Shown here piece after piece: positions 8,214-16,077 of a stretch of 64,000 nt of DNA (within the stretch, counting starts at the first letter, position 1; each line of letters begins with the position of its first letter). The stretch is taken from NCBI RefSeq assembly GCF_937129525.1, contig NZ_CAKZNK010000087.1:36042-100041 (forward strand), written 5' to 3'. The stretch is from an uncultured Chloroflexus sp. (GTDB lineage: Bacteria > Chloroflexota > Chloroflexia > Chloroflexales > Chloroflexaceae). Under the pieces are notes generated by a model that was not told the origin of the DNA, did no database searches, and was given only the letters and a program-made list of their open reading frames with translations. The translations under genes and the position numbers were made by a program.

Positions 8214-9188
8214 ATGTCGATTGAAGTTCGCAATCTGCGCAAATACTACCAGGTCCATCGCAAAGAGGCCGGCCTTGCCGGATCGCTGCGCGCTTTCGCG
8301 CGCCGGCGTTACGAGACCGTCAAAGCAGTTGACGGTATCGATTTCACCATTGCCCCAGGCGAAATGGTCGGGTTTCTCGGCCCCAACGGCGCCGGCAAAA
8401 CGACAACGCTCAAAGTGCTGGCTGGCCTGCTGCACCCAACCAGCGGCGAAGTGCGAGTGCTTGGCTACACGCCCTTTGACCGCCAAACCGCCTTTCTCAA
8501 GCAGATTACGCTGGTGATGGGACAAAAACAACAACTGCTCTGGGACCTACCGGCAATCGAGACCTTCGAAGTCAATCGGGTCATCTTCGAGGTACCGCTT
8601 GCCGAGTACCGCAGCACACTCGCCGAACTAATCGATTTGCTCGATCTCGGCGATCTGCTCAACAAACAGGTGCGCAAGCTCAGTCTCGGCGAGCGGATGA
8701 AGTGTGAACTGGCCGCAGCTCTCCTCCATCGCCCTAGAGTCCTCTTCCTCGACGAACCGACTATCGGCCTCGACGTAACGATGCAGGCGCGGGTGCGCGA
8801 GTTTGTTGCCGAATATAACCGGCACTACGGCGCGACCGTACTGCTCACCAGCCATTACATGGCTGATGTCACTGCGCTCTGTCGAAGAGTGATAGTGATC
8901 AACCACGGACGCTTACTCTACGACGGCAATTTGCAGAGTATGATTGAGCAGGTCGCCCCCCACAAGATCATCCATCTGGTTTTGAGCGAACCGGTTGCGG
9001 TAGAGATATTGGCGCGCTACGGCGAGGTGCAACGCGCTGAGGGGCTTGAAGTCGAACTAAAAGTTGCCCGCAATGAGACGACACGCATCGGCGCGCGGCT
9101 ACTGGCCGAACTACCGGTCGCCGATGTAAATATCGCTGAACCGCCAATCGAAGAAATTATCGGCGAAGTGTTCGGTCAGCCAGTGTAG
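8214..9188 (+). CDS. ABC exporter ATPase (NatA/DUF990 partner type)
   Basis: Start set at ATG 8214 (MSIEVRNLRKYY), with GGAAAG nine bases upstream; an in-frame GTG at 8181 would overlap the glycosyltransferase end. 324 residues: Walker A GPNGAGKTT near residues 56-64, a Q-loop 'VMGQKQQLLWDLP', signature 'LSLGERM', Walker B 'VLFLDEPTIGLD' and the switch His in 'LLTSHYMADV'. The long insertion before the domain and the C-terminal extension are typical of ATPases that partner ABC2_membrane_6 permeases. The matching permease is encoded nearby on the opposite strand (6103-6891). Confidence 0.93.
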   Translation: MSIEVRNLRKYYQVHRKEAGLAGSLRAFARRRYETVKAVDGIDFTIAPGEMVGFLGPNGAGKTTTLKVLAGLLHPTSGEVRVLGYTPFDRQTAFLKQITLVMGQKQQLLWDLPAIETFEVNRVIFEVPLAEYRSTLAELIDLLDLGDLLNKQVRKLSLGERMKCELAAALLHRPRVLFLDEPTIGLDVTMQARVREFVAEYNRHYGATVLLTSHYMADVTALCRRVIVINHGRLLYDGNLQSMIEQVAPHKIIHLVLSEPVAVEILARYGEVQRAEGLEVELKVARNETTRIGARLLAELPVADVNIAEPPIEEIIGEVFGQPV

Positions 9189-9207
9189 GGAAGGTTAACA
9201 GCCCTCT

Positions 9208-10380
9208 TCAAGCCGACGCGCCATAGGTCACGACACTACCAGGCGCAACCACGCTTTGCGGCGCAACAAACGACCGCGCGGCAATCACAGCGCCGCGGGT
9301 ACGCATCTCGGCCAGCGATAGTACACCGTTGACGACAGCCACCGGCTGCGCATCAGGGAGTTCAGCCGCATTCAGCGCGGCATGATGGCCAATTTGAGCC
9401 TCGTCGTCGATCCATGAATGGCTCACCATGGCATCTGCCCCTACCATCGCTTCAGCCCCAATCACCGAACCACCCACCATCGCGCCGGGACCAATTGTTG
9501 CGCCGGCTTCGAGCACTGAAGCAACTACCAGCGCGCCCGGCCCAACTATAGCGCGCGGGCCGATCACCGTCGGCCCGACAATCCGTGCCTGAGCCCCGAT
9601 CTGCGCCCCCTCTCCGATCACAACCGTCCCCTCCAGCTCAACCTGATCATCGATCCGAGCGGTGGATGCAATCTGCGACTGCGCCATCCGCGCCAGCAAA
9701 AAGCGGGCCGCCAGCAATGCCTCCCAGGGTGTGCCGACCGGAATCCAGTGACCGGCACAGATGTGGCAGGCGATTGGATGGAGAGCGGACAGCAAGGCAA
9801 TAAGATCGGTCAGTTCAAGTTCCCCGCGCGGCGACGGGATGATCTGCCGCGCCAGTGGAAAGACCTCCTCATCGAAATGGTAAATGCCGGGATTGGCAAG
9901 CGCATCAGCCGGCGGATGAGCCGGTTTCTCGATAATCCGGTAGACCAGCCCATCCCGCACATCAAGCACGCCGAACGACCGCGGATCGGCAACGCGCAGA
10001 CCGGCAACAGCGTAACGATGCTGACAGACCCCGATCACATCAGCGCGGTCAATCAGGTTATCGCCGTACAGCAACAAAAAGGGTTCATCAATTGGCGCAG
10101 CAGCCAGTAACGCCCCAGCCGTGCCGTTAATCACGGTCTGATGGACGTAACGGAGCGCCATCCCACGATATTCGGCGCCAAACTGAGCTATTATCTGATC
10201 GGCGCGATAGCCAACCACGAGGGTAACACGGTCGATCAGGCCAACCAGCTCATCGAGAATGTGCGCCAGTAGTGGCTGGCCAAGCAGCGGAATCAATGGC
10301 TTTGGACGATGTTCGGTTAGCGGACGAGTGCGCGTTGATGCGCCGGCAACCAGAATTACCGCATGACGAGCAGCAGGCAT
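9208..10380 (-). CDS. Sugar-phosphate nucleotidyltransferase with left-handed beta-helix domain
   Basis: 390 residues. The N-terminal nucleotidyltransferase domain (about 1-235) has the G-loop variant 'VAGASTRTRPLTEHRPKPL', with Ala-Ser in place of the usual Gly-x-Gly, a 'LLYGDNLI' metal/nucleotide site and 'EKPAHPP'. The rest is a hexapeptide-repeat (I/V/L-G-x4) beta-helix, typical of GlmU-like and archaeal Sugar-1-P nucleotidyltransferases. It makes an NDP-sugar from NTP and a sugar-1-phosphate. The exact sugar is not clear. It ends 20 bases from the convergent ABC ATPase gene and may supply the neighbouring glycosyltransferase. Confidence 0.88.
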   Translation of the reverse strand: MPAARHAVILVAGASTRTRPLTEHRPKPLIPLLGQPLLAHILDELVGLIDRVTLVVGYRADQIIAQFGAEYRGMALRYVHQTVINGTAGALLAAAPIDEPFLLLYGDNLIDRADVIGVCQHRYAVAGLRVADPRSFGVLDVRDGLVYRIIEKPAHPPADALANPGIYHFDEEVFPLARQIIPSPRGELELTDLIALLSALHPIACHICAGHWIPVGTPWEALLAARFLLARMAQSQIASTARIDDQVELEGTVVIGEGAQIGAQARIVGPTVIGPRAIVGPGALVVASVLEAGATIGPGAMVGGSVIGAEAMVGADAMVSHSWIDDEAQIGHHAALNAAELPDAQPVAVVNGVLSLAEMRTRGAVIAARSFVAPQSVVAPGSVVTYGASA

Positions 10381-10477
10381 AGTCTCCTCCCAGAATAGCT
10401 CGCTCCAGATTCAGGATACCACAGCCTGCTTGCAAATCATCTGCCATCTAAGCAACCGGCGTCTATCGATGACACTG

Positions 10478-11059
10478 CTAGCCATTTGACAACTGGTGGG
10501 TCAACAAGATCGCCTGGGCCACTTCCCGCATCGTCTTGCGGTTACGCATCGCCATTTGCTGAATCCGGCGAAACGCCTCGGCCTCAGTCAAACCGTGTTG
10601 TTCCATCAACACACCCTTTGCCTGCTCGATCTCTTTGCGTGTCTCAATCCGGTCACGCAACGCCATCACCTCATTGCGACGCGCCTGATACATCTGCCAG
10701 CGCGCCAGGGTCACTTCGATCAAGGGCATCAACTCAGCATCGCGAAACGGTTTGATCAGATAGCCAAACACACCGGCCATCCGCGCGCGCGCAGCCAGGT
10801 CTCGCGAAGCCGACGCGGTCAGCAAAATCACCGGCGCCACCTCCTCGTGGCACAGGATAGTTGCCGCTTCCAATCCATCAAGCTGCGGCATTTTGTAGTC
10901 AAGCAAGACCAGATCGGGGCGAAGCTGACGCGCCATCACAACCGCTTGCTGCCCATCTGCTGCTTCGCCAACAATCAGATAACCGAGCGACTGCAACGTT
11001 TCGCGTAGATGCATTCGAATCAGCGATTCATCATCAGCAATCAAGAGTCGCGCTGCCAT
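10478..11059 (-). CDS. Response regulator with ANTAR RNA-binding output domain
   Basis: 193 residues. The receiver domain (1-120) has the acidic pair DD at 9-10, phospho-acceptor D54 in LLDYKMP, T/S switch in 'ILLTASAS' and K in 'LIKPF'. A short coiled linker leads to an ANTAR domain (about 135-190), with 'EIEQAKGVLMEQHGLTEAEA' and 'RNRKTMREVAQAIL'. ANTAR proteins bind paired hexanucleotide-loop hairpins in leader RNAs and block terminators when phosphorylated. No partner kinase lies next to it. The gene stands alone at the edge of the accessory patch. Confidence 0.95.
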   Translation of the reverse strand: MAARLLIADDESLIRMHLRETLQSLGYLIVGEAADGQQAVVMARQLRPDLVLLDYKMPQLDGLEAATILCHEEVAPVILLTASASRDLAARARMAGVFGYLIKPFRDAELMPLIEVTLARWQMYQARRNEVMALRDRIETRKEIEQAKGVLMEQHGLTEAEAFRRIQQMAMRNRKTMREVAQAILLTHQLSNG

Positions 11060-11815
11060 GCGTGCTCCAAAAAAGAATAAGCACCCGCCGCCGCAACAGT
11101 GCGACGCGCAGGTGGCATCAATGCGAATAGTATCGATGTAATTTCAGTATACGTAAACAGAGCAGTACATGCTATGGTTGAATTGCACAATGTGTTATGG
11201 ATAGGAGTAATAGAAAACGCTGCGCATCAATCGACGATGCCAGCGCAACTCCTGCTCTGTGAGCGCGCTACCCTCACCATCTCCCTGCTCGTACCGACTG
11301 CTACGCGGCGAGTTGACAAACAATGCCTGGCGAAGACTTCCTGATGCGGAAACTGCTGGTGGAAACGCTTGAGCAGATCAACGAGGGAGGTAGCCGGTCA
11401 TCGTCACCCGCGACGCGCAACCGGGCGCGCTCCGCTTTAAGGAAGCCGCATGCGACCAGCGCCGGGATACAGCAGTACACCATCGCCGTCGCGCTCATCC
11501 GCCGATACTAATCGAGGCTCGAACAGTTCCCTGGTGTCGGCAACCAGCGCCGCGATGGCCCGGCGCGGACAGAAATGAACGAGACTGTGCAGTATGCGCC
11601 GAGAAATTTCCCAATGCAATCGGAAGACCCTTAACTGCTCAGTTCGTAGAGGATAATACTATCGCGTTAGTTGAATTCGTGTTGACAGAAGAGGGTGTAA
11701 GGGTTTCCTCGGAAAGACATTATCGTTTAGTGTCTCTCGATGACCTTTCAGAAGAGGAGATTAAAGAATACAACCGACATCGCTTAACTTAATCTTGCAA
11801 TAATGGATAGATTAT
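11060..11815. other. Gap upstream of the ANTAR regulator, start of an accessory patch
   Basis: No confident gene. The part near 11060-11170 should hold the regulator's promoter: on the minus strand TTTACG, 17 bases, GATACT is a weak match. A short open stretch in the plus frame 11661-11792 ends in TAA and reads like a conserved small-protein tail (VEFVLTEEGVRVSSERHYRL then SLDDLSEEEIKEYNRHRLT), but no good start precedes it, so it may be a broken remnant. Confidence 0.4.
11661..11792 (+). pseudogene. Short orphan open frame, possible remnant
   Basis: 43 codons without ATG and with no Shine-Dalgarno, ending in TAA at 11790-11792. The translation is rich in charged residues (LTEEGVRVSSERHYR, SEEEIKEYNRHR) and looks like real protein rather than chance, yet no family is recognised. 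It lies just before the restriction-gene debris and may be the tail of another damaged gene. Confidence 0.25.
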
Positions 11816-11950
11816 CATTTTCCCCTCTACCTCTACCCCGAAGCCGAGCGCAAAGACCTCTTTAGCGACCAGGAGCCGCAGGGGCGCCGGCCAAATCTGA
11901 AACCAGACCTGCTCGCGGTGCTGCAAAAGGCGTATACTTCCTCCCCCCAG

Positions 11951-12046
11951 CCCCCTCCCCGCGAGCCGTATAACCCCACCCCCGCACCCCCTCCTCGCGA
12001 GCCAGATAACCCCACCCCCACACCCCTCCCCACGAGCGGGGAGGGG
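11951..12046 (+). repeat. C-rich 36-base tandem repeats and 9-base inverted repeat at the 5' end of the DUF559 cassette
   Basis: Two imperfect 36-base units (11951-11986 and 11987-12022), each with a CCTCC-x-CGCGAGCC core and a 'TAACCCCACCCCC' tail, are followed by CCCCTCCCC (12023-12031), six bases, and GGGGAGGGG (12038-12046). Such C/G-rich arrays often precede DUF559 genes; here they mark the left side of the inserted cassette. Confidence 0.7.
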
Positions 12047-12942
12047 TGTGGGGGGAGGGGTCTTGGCGTACCCCGCCGCACCTCTGGGAAAAACTCAAGC
12101 CCCTCGCCCAGGAGATGCGTCGGCATCCCACACCTGCGGAGAAGATGTTGTGGCAACACCTGCGGGATAAGCAACTCTTGGGATACAAATTCCGGCGTCA
12201 GCACACCATTGGGCGCTTCATTGTGGATTTCTATTGCCGGGATGCAGGGCTGGTCATTGAGGTGGATGGGCCTATTCATCAATATACCGCAGAGGAAGAC
12301 GCAATCCGCCAGGAGTTCCTGGAACGTCAGGGATTGCGCGTATTGCGTTTTACCAACGACCAGGTCTTCACCGACCTAACGAGTGTGCTGGCCGCCATTG
12401 GCCGGGCCTTGAAAGAATCGTCGGTCTCCGTTACTCCGGAGCAGGTCTTCCATTACATCTACGCCGTGCTATACGCCCCAACCTATCGGGAGAAATACGC
12501 CGACTTCCTGCGCCGGGACTTCCCCCGCATCCCCTTCCCCGCCGACCCTGAACTCTTTGCGGAGCTGGCCGCCCTGGGCAAGAAACTGGTCGCCCTGCAC
12601 CTGCTCCGTTCGCCCGACCACGATCCGCCCCTCGCCCACTTTGAGGGGACGGGGGATAACCGCGTGGTCAACGTCGCCTACGACGCGGCAGCGAAGAAAG
12701 TCTCGATCAACGAGACCCAGTACTTTGCGCCGGTTGCCCCAGACGTGTGGGAGTACACCATCGGCGGTTACCAGGTGTGTGAGAAATGGCTCAAAGACCG
12801 CCGGGGCCGGTCACTCACCCTGGACGACATCCGCGCCTACTGCCGCATCGTCACCGCCCTGGCGCGCACAATGGAGATTCAGGCGGAGATTGACAAGCTG
12901 TATCCGCGCGTGGAGCAAACGCTGCTATCTCTGAAAACCTGA
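12046..12942 (+). CDS. Chimeric frame: DUF559 endonuclease-like domain fused to an ISP C-terminal remnant
   Basis: 298 codons from GTG 12046; the true start is uncertain because the GTG lies inside a C/G-rich inverted repeat, and a later ATG at 12115 is possible. Residues 10-125 form a DUF559 (Vsr/PD-(D/E)XK-like) domain: 'LWEKLKPLAQEMRRHPTPAEKMLWQHLR', 'RQHTIGRFIVDFYCRDAGLVIEVDG' (the D-x-n-E catalytic core) and 'LRFTNDQVF'. Residues 130-298 are the tail of a type ISP restriction-modification protein. The junction looks like a product of insertion rather than a designed fusion. Whether it is translated is unknown; a DUF559 domain alone could be functional. Confidence 0.65.
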   Translation: MWGEGSWRTPPHLWEKLKPLAQEMRRHPTPAEKMLWQHLRDKQLLGYKFRRQHTIGRFIVDFYCRDAGLVIEVDGPIHQYTAEEDAIRQEFLERQGLRVLRFTNDQVFTDLTSVLAAIGRALKESSVSVTPEQVFHYIYAVLYAPTYREKYADFLRRDFPRIPFPADPELFAELAALGKKLVALHLLRSPDHDPPLAHFEGTGDNRVVNVAYDAAAKKVSINETQYFAPVAPDVWEYTIGGYQVCEKWLKDRRGRSLTLDDIRAYCRIVTALARTMEIQAEIDKLYPRVEQTLLSLKT

Positions 12943-13300
12943 GCAGGATTGCCATTGCCCAACATGCCCATCCAGCCGACACGCTCCGCTTGCTGCGCTT
13001 GCTTCGCGCGCGACTGATGCCCAGCCTGGAGTATCGAGCAGCAGGCAATGTCAGCAGCGAGAGGTGAAAGGCTCGGCGAAAGGTGCAGGTACGCCAGGCT
13101 CTCAAGTTCGGCAGGACTATGGCGCAGCGCTTGCCATGGCCGGCCTGTGACGACGGTGAACGGTTAGCGGGTGTTTTGGTAATAGTGTTGTGCTACCGTT
13201 GTGCTACAGTCATTGCGGAGTATGACAATATCGTTTGCGCTTTGCCAGAAGTGATAGGCGGGCTTGCAGACGGTGGGGTTTTGCTCCAGTCCGCATTGGC
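12943..13300. other. Gap with debris, including a partial attC-like stretch
   Basis: No gene is recognised. GCCCAAC at 12957-12963 (a match to the attC inverse core RYYYAAC), followed by an AGCCGACACGC arm and a partly complementary GCGACTGATG near 13010-13019, looks like the left half of another attC site that lost its right end. The rest is non-descript GC-rich sequence. Confidence 0.35.
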
Positions 13301-13361
13301 ACCCAACAAGCGATTCACCTGACGCCGCTGCGCGGCGCAGATGGAGCATATGCCGTTAGCC
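13301..13361 (+). other. attC-like integron recombination site 1
   Basis: ACCCAAC (13301-13307) fits the inverse core RYYYAAC, and GTTAGCC (13355-13361) is close to GTTRRRY. The 61-base element has a central GCCGC-TGC-GCGGC stem. Outer arms are only partly complementary, so it is a degenerate site. It marks the upstream border of the cassette that begins TTAGCCCGCTT. Confidence 0.6.
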
Positions 13362-13381
13362 CGCTTATTTTAAGAAGACAT

Positions 13382-13833
13382 ATGATGTGTCGATTTTTTT
13401 CTGCGTTGTTTTTATTAGCATTGCTGGTAGTAATAAGCGGCTGCGGCTCCGCATACCCTGAACCTACTGAAATTAGCAGGAATACCATTGTGTATGAGAT
13501 GAGATTATCCGCCTCAACAATGGTGGAGGCAAAGGAGACACAGACCAAATAGTAGCAAGAGATGTTGCAACAACTATTGAGTTTGGAGCAGGAATTGCTG
13601 CTGGATTTAAGTCCGTTGTAGAAGGAGCCATTTCTGCAAAGTACAGTGCGTATAGCAACACTTCAAAGAGTATCCGTGTAGTTGCACCCCCTGGAACGAA
13701 TATGGAGTTTGTTTTGCGCTGGTTCTATGATGTGCGGGCCGGCAATGTGCAAATCAACGTACAGACCACGACATACGAAGTCCGAATACCGATTTCGGTC
13801 GAACAGATCTCAGCCCGAGATAGGGGTTGTTAA
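13382..13833 (+). pseudogene. Lipoprotein gene in an integron-like cassette, broken by one frameshift
   Basis: Frame A opens at ATG 13382 with a lipoprotein signal (MMCRFFSALFLLALLVV then ISGC as lipobox) and reads to TAG at about 13550. The real protein appears to continue in the frame one base earlier, from about 13499: DEIIRLNNGGGKGDTDQ, then 'ATTIEFGAGIAAGFKSVVEGAI', 'NTSKSIRVVAPPGTNMEFVLRW' and an end at TAA 13831-13833. The two halves join at GAGATGAGATT and together give about 150 residues with a surface-exposed beta-rich part ('APPGTNMEFVLRWFYDV'). A one-base loss, or a sequencing error, would explain it. Function unknown. GC content and codon use differ from the neighbouring chromosome. 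Confidence 0.6.
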
Positions 13834-14314
13834 ATATTGCCCTCTTAACCTACACAGAGCGCCAGCGCAGTCCATACTACTTCACGACCATACTTTACAA
13901 ACTGACGGCTCATTTCGCGAGCACAAGTTAACGCCAATTGCAAGTACAGGAATCATAGCCCAGGGGACATATTGTGGCGGAATAGCCCCATTTGACGAAA
14001 CAGAAACCTCGCAAAATCTTAATATTCAGCAAATAAGACTTGAAGAAATTTCAAATAGATGTAACCACTATCCTTAACATAGAAAAATCTAACTTTTCTT
14101 CTATAAAGACATCGCTATCCATAAAAAAGTTTTTAGAACAACAAACAAATCAATAGAGAAACATGGTTATGTTTTTGATATGCATATCAATACAGGAGAC
14201 AAAAAATTTTTTAACACACTTTGAACCATCAAAATCCATATAGTTTTAGATCTAGACTTATATTATCATTGTGATAGTTACTGCTATCTTGGCAACTGCA
14301 AATAATATCAAGCG
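13834..14314. other. Remainder of the cassette, AT-rich
   Basis: About 480 bases of low-GC sequence between the lipoprotein remnant and the cassette's own attC. An open stretch in frame 2 up to the stop at 14077 (ending '...LEEISNRCNHYP') has protein-like composition but no start or family. After 14080 the sequence becomes strongly AT-rich with no open frame. It is part of the same mobile cassette. Confidence 0.4.
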
Positions 14315-14386
14315 GGCTAACTCTCACTTGCGCCTGACACCGCCGCGCTACGCTTCGCGGCACGGATGAAACGCAAGCGGTTAGGC
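14315..14386 (+). other. attC-like integron recombination site 2
   Basis: GGCTAAC (14315-14321) and GTTAGGC (14380-14386) flank a 72-base imperfect palindrome with CTTGCG/CGCAAG outer arms and a GCCGCG/CGCGGC inner stem, the classical attC architecture. The 11 bases AAGCGGGCTAA (14310-14320) are exactly complementary to TTAGCCCGCTT (13356-13366) at the start of the cassette, which is the diagnostic relation between the two ends of one integron cassette. Confidence 0.75.
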
Positions 14387-14442
14387 GCCAGAGAGTGTTT
14401 GGCGTCAAGACATACCATCTCAGCGTATTGAGGTGTACAGGT

Positions 14443-14718
14443 ATGAAACTGTTGAAGCGAATTTTCAGATCTCAGGAAAACAATCTTGTTGTCTGTTTTC
14501 GAGTTCAGAACTATGCAGAGATGTGCCAGCGCGACGCAAAAGCAATCCTGAAACTAGAGCACAATCTTGTAGAATCAGGAGCAATTTCTGCCAAAATTGA
14601 CGTTCCATCAAAACTCTGTTGCGTAACAATTACGGATCCAACCGTGAAGCCCGAAGACATCCGGCAAGTATTGGAAACGCTCGGCTCCCGCGTTATGCCC
14701 GAAATCAGGGAGGCGTAA
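14443..14718 (+). CDS. Small protein with HMA-like fold, on a truncated second cassette
   Basis: 91 residues, start ATG 14443 with GAGG about 9 bases upstream. The frame could open at 14395, but the shorter version fits the ribosome site. The pattern beta-alpha-beta-beta-alpha-beta with 'LCCVTITDPTVKPEDIRQVLETLGSRVM' at the end resembles heavy-metal-associated domains; the usual metal site CxxC is not present, though 'LCC' and 'CFRVQNYAEMC' contain cysteines. The gene begins right after attC site 2 (next cassette), but no third attC follows, so this cassette is truncated. Function unproven. Confidence 0.6.
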   Translation: MKLLKRIFRSQENNLVVCFRVQNYAEMCQRDAKAILKLEHNLVESGAISAKIDVPSKLCCVTITDPTVKPEDIRQVLETLGSRVMPEIREA

Positions 14719-14964
14719 ATTGACATGAGCAAGCTTACCCGTAAGACTTTTTGAAGATAGGGCAGCAAACCCGGCAAGCCTCACTGCCAACCAATGCTTC
14801 CCCCCGACTCACCCACTACAACCTGCGACCGTTCTTGCCGTCCCGACTACCATAGACCAGTCAGCGGAACTTCTGTATTTGACTGGCGAGTAATCAGCCG
14901 CTCAGATCGAATGAGATTAATAGCGCTCTCGCTCGCGAGAGCATGAACACGCAGGAACTCTCGA
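14719..14964. other. Spacer closing the accessory patch
   Basis: No gene, no attC and no clear terminator. It separates the second cassette from the convergent epimerase gene. The accessory patch seems to end here without its right-hand attC. Confidence 0.4.
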
Positions 14965-16035
14965 TCAGGGATTAACGCCATGACCGGCGGTGATGTGGCT
15001 GAGGTCGATTGTGCCACCGCGCAACACAAAACCGCCTGAGAAGGGATTTTCAGCCAGAAAGAGCGGTGTATCGAGATCGACAAAGCGGAAGCCACCCAGA
15101 CCGGCAGCAACATGCGCTGACATAGTCATCGCGAGAATCGATTCAACCATCCCGCCAATCATCAGTCCTAATCCGGCAGCGCGCGCAATTGCCGCAATCT
15201 CTAACGCTTCCACCACCCCGGTCTTCATCAACTTAATATTGATCACTTGAGCTGCCCGCTCAAACGCAATCCGCAACACATGTGCCGCGCTGGAAGCCGT
15301 CTCATCGGCAGCAATCGGCACGCCGCTCCACCGCGCCAACTGCCGCATCCCTTCCCAATCGTCAGCCGGTACCGGTTGTTCAACCAGAGCCGGCACAATC
15401 TGCTGCAGGCATAACGCTCCCAGCAACTCCAGTGTCGTCTCGGCGGTCAATCCGCCATTGCCGTCGAGAATCAACGGCGCGTCGGGTGCCACCGCCCGGA
15501 TCGCTGTAATGCGCGCCAGATCGTGTTGTAGATCACTGCCGCCGATCTTAACCTTGATCTGGCGAATACCACGGTCAAGAATATCGAGCGCAGCCAGTGC
15601 CGCTTCCTCTACCGTACCGGTGGTGATGGTCATATCGGTTTCCAGCGTTTGGCCGGCGCCACCGAAGAAGACGTACAGCGGGATACCGTAGTGGCGCGTC
15701 AGCGCATCGAGCACTGCCGTCTCGATGGCGCAACGAGCCGATCCGCTTGCCCCGATCCGCTCGCGCAACAGGTCGGCAATCGCTCGCCACTCGCGCGCGT
15801 CTGCCCCTTCAATTGCCGTTCGCACCGACTCGATTGCCGCTTGTGCTCCGGCCTGCGTCTCGCCGTTGAAAGCGGGGAAAGGAGCAGCCTCACCGTAGCC
15901 CCGCACCCCATTTGCGAGTTCCACCGTAACCAGCAAATTACGGGCGATCTCCTGCGCGCCACCGGCAATGCCAAACGGACTGCGCAGCGGAATATCGAGC
16001 GGAGCGACATCGAGCGCGCGGATCACGGTATCCAT
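14965..16035 (-). CDS. Dipeptide epimerase (enolase superfamily, muconate-lactonising subgroup)
   Basis: 356 residues, ATG at 16035. The N-terminal capping domain is followed by the beta/alpha barrel. Visible catalytic elements are the KxK pair in 'QIKVKIGG', Mg ligands in 'LDGNGG', 'EQP' and 'ADET', the second lysine in 'NIKLMKTG', and the 'DLDTPLFLAENPF' segment that holds the alpha-amino group of dipeptides in the L-Ala-D/L-Glu epimerase family. It would interconvert D- and L-residues in a peptidoglycan-derived dipeptide. It follows the EamA exporter gene with 43 bases between them, probably one operon. Confidence 0.9.
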   Translation of the reverse strand: MDTVIRALDVAPLDIPLRSPFGIAGGAQEIARNLLVTVELANGVRGYGEAAPFPAFNGETQAGAQAAIESVRTAIEGADAREWRAIADLLRERIGASGSARCAIETAVLDALTRHYGIPLYVFFGGAGQTLETDMTITTGTVEEAALAALDILDRGIRQIKVKIGGSDLQHDLARITAIRAVAPDAPLILDGNGGLTAETTLELLGALCLQQIVPALVEQPVPADDWEGMRQLARWSGVPIAADETASSAAHVLRIAFERAAQVINIKLMKTGVVEALEIAAIARAAGLGLMIGGMVESILAMTMSAHVAAGLGGFRFVDLDTPLFLAENPFSGGFVLRGGTIDLSHITAGHGVNP

Positions 16036-16077
16036 AGCTTCCTCGCTGCACGTTCATATCACCCAGACCCAACAATC

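Larger units (their letters stand above)
11813..12942 (+). pseudogene. Remnant of a type ISP restriction-modification enzyme, split by a DUF559 insertion
   Basis: Two blocks match the C-terminal specificity region of type ISP (single-polypeptide helicase-methyltransferase) enzymes. Block 1 (about 11813-11935) reads HFPLYLYPEAERKDLF and continues to 'NLKPDLLAVLQKAY'. Block 2 (about 12430-12942) starts VTPEQVFHYIYAVLYAP and ends with 'DDIRAYCRIVTALARTMEIQAEID'. In intact family members these two blocks are adjacent. Here about 490 bases carrying C-rich repeats and a DUF559 domain lie between them, and the two blocks are in different frames. The large N-terminal nuclease, helicase and methyltransferase parts are gone, so no active enzyme remains. 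Confidence 0.75.
13356..14380 (+). mobile_element. Orphan integron gene cassette (no integrase in the window)
   Basis: The segment from just after the G of site 1 to the G of site 2 has matching ends: TTAGCCCGCTT at the left and its exact complement within the inverse core of site 2 at the right. In integrons this complementarity comes from circularisation of one cassette through its own attC. No tyrosine recombinase IntI, attI or Pc promoter is visible, so this is an integrase-less cassette cluster (CALIN-like). It carries the frameshifted lipoprotein gene and AT-rich DNA. Confidence 0.7.

Noticed and set aside
11951..12046. CRISPR-like array
   Set aside because: Two direct units plus one inverted repeat with no spacers of equal length; they belong to the DUF559 cassette.
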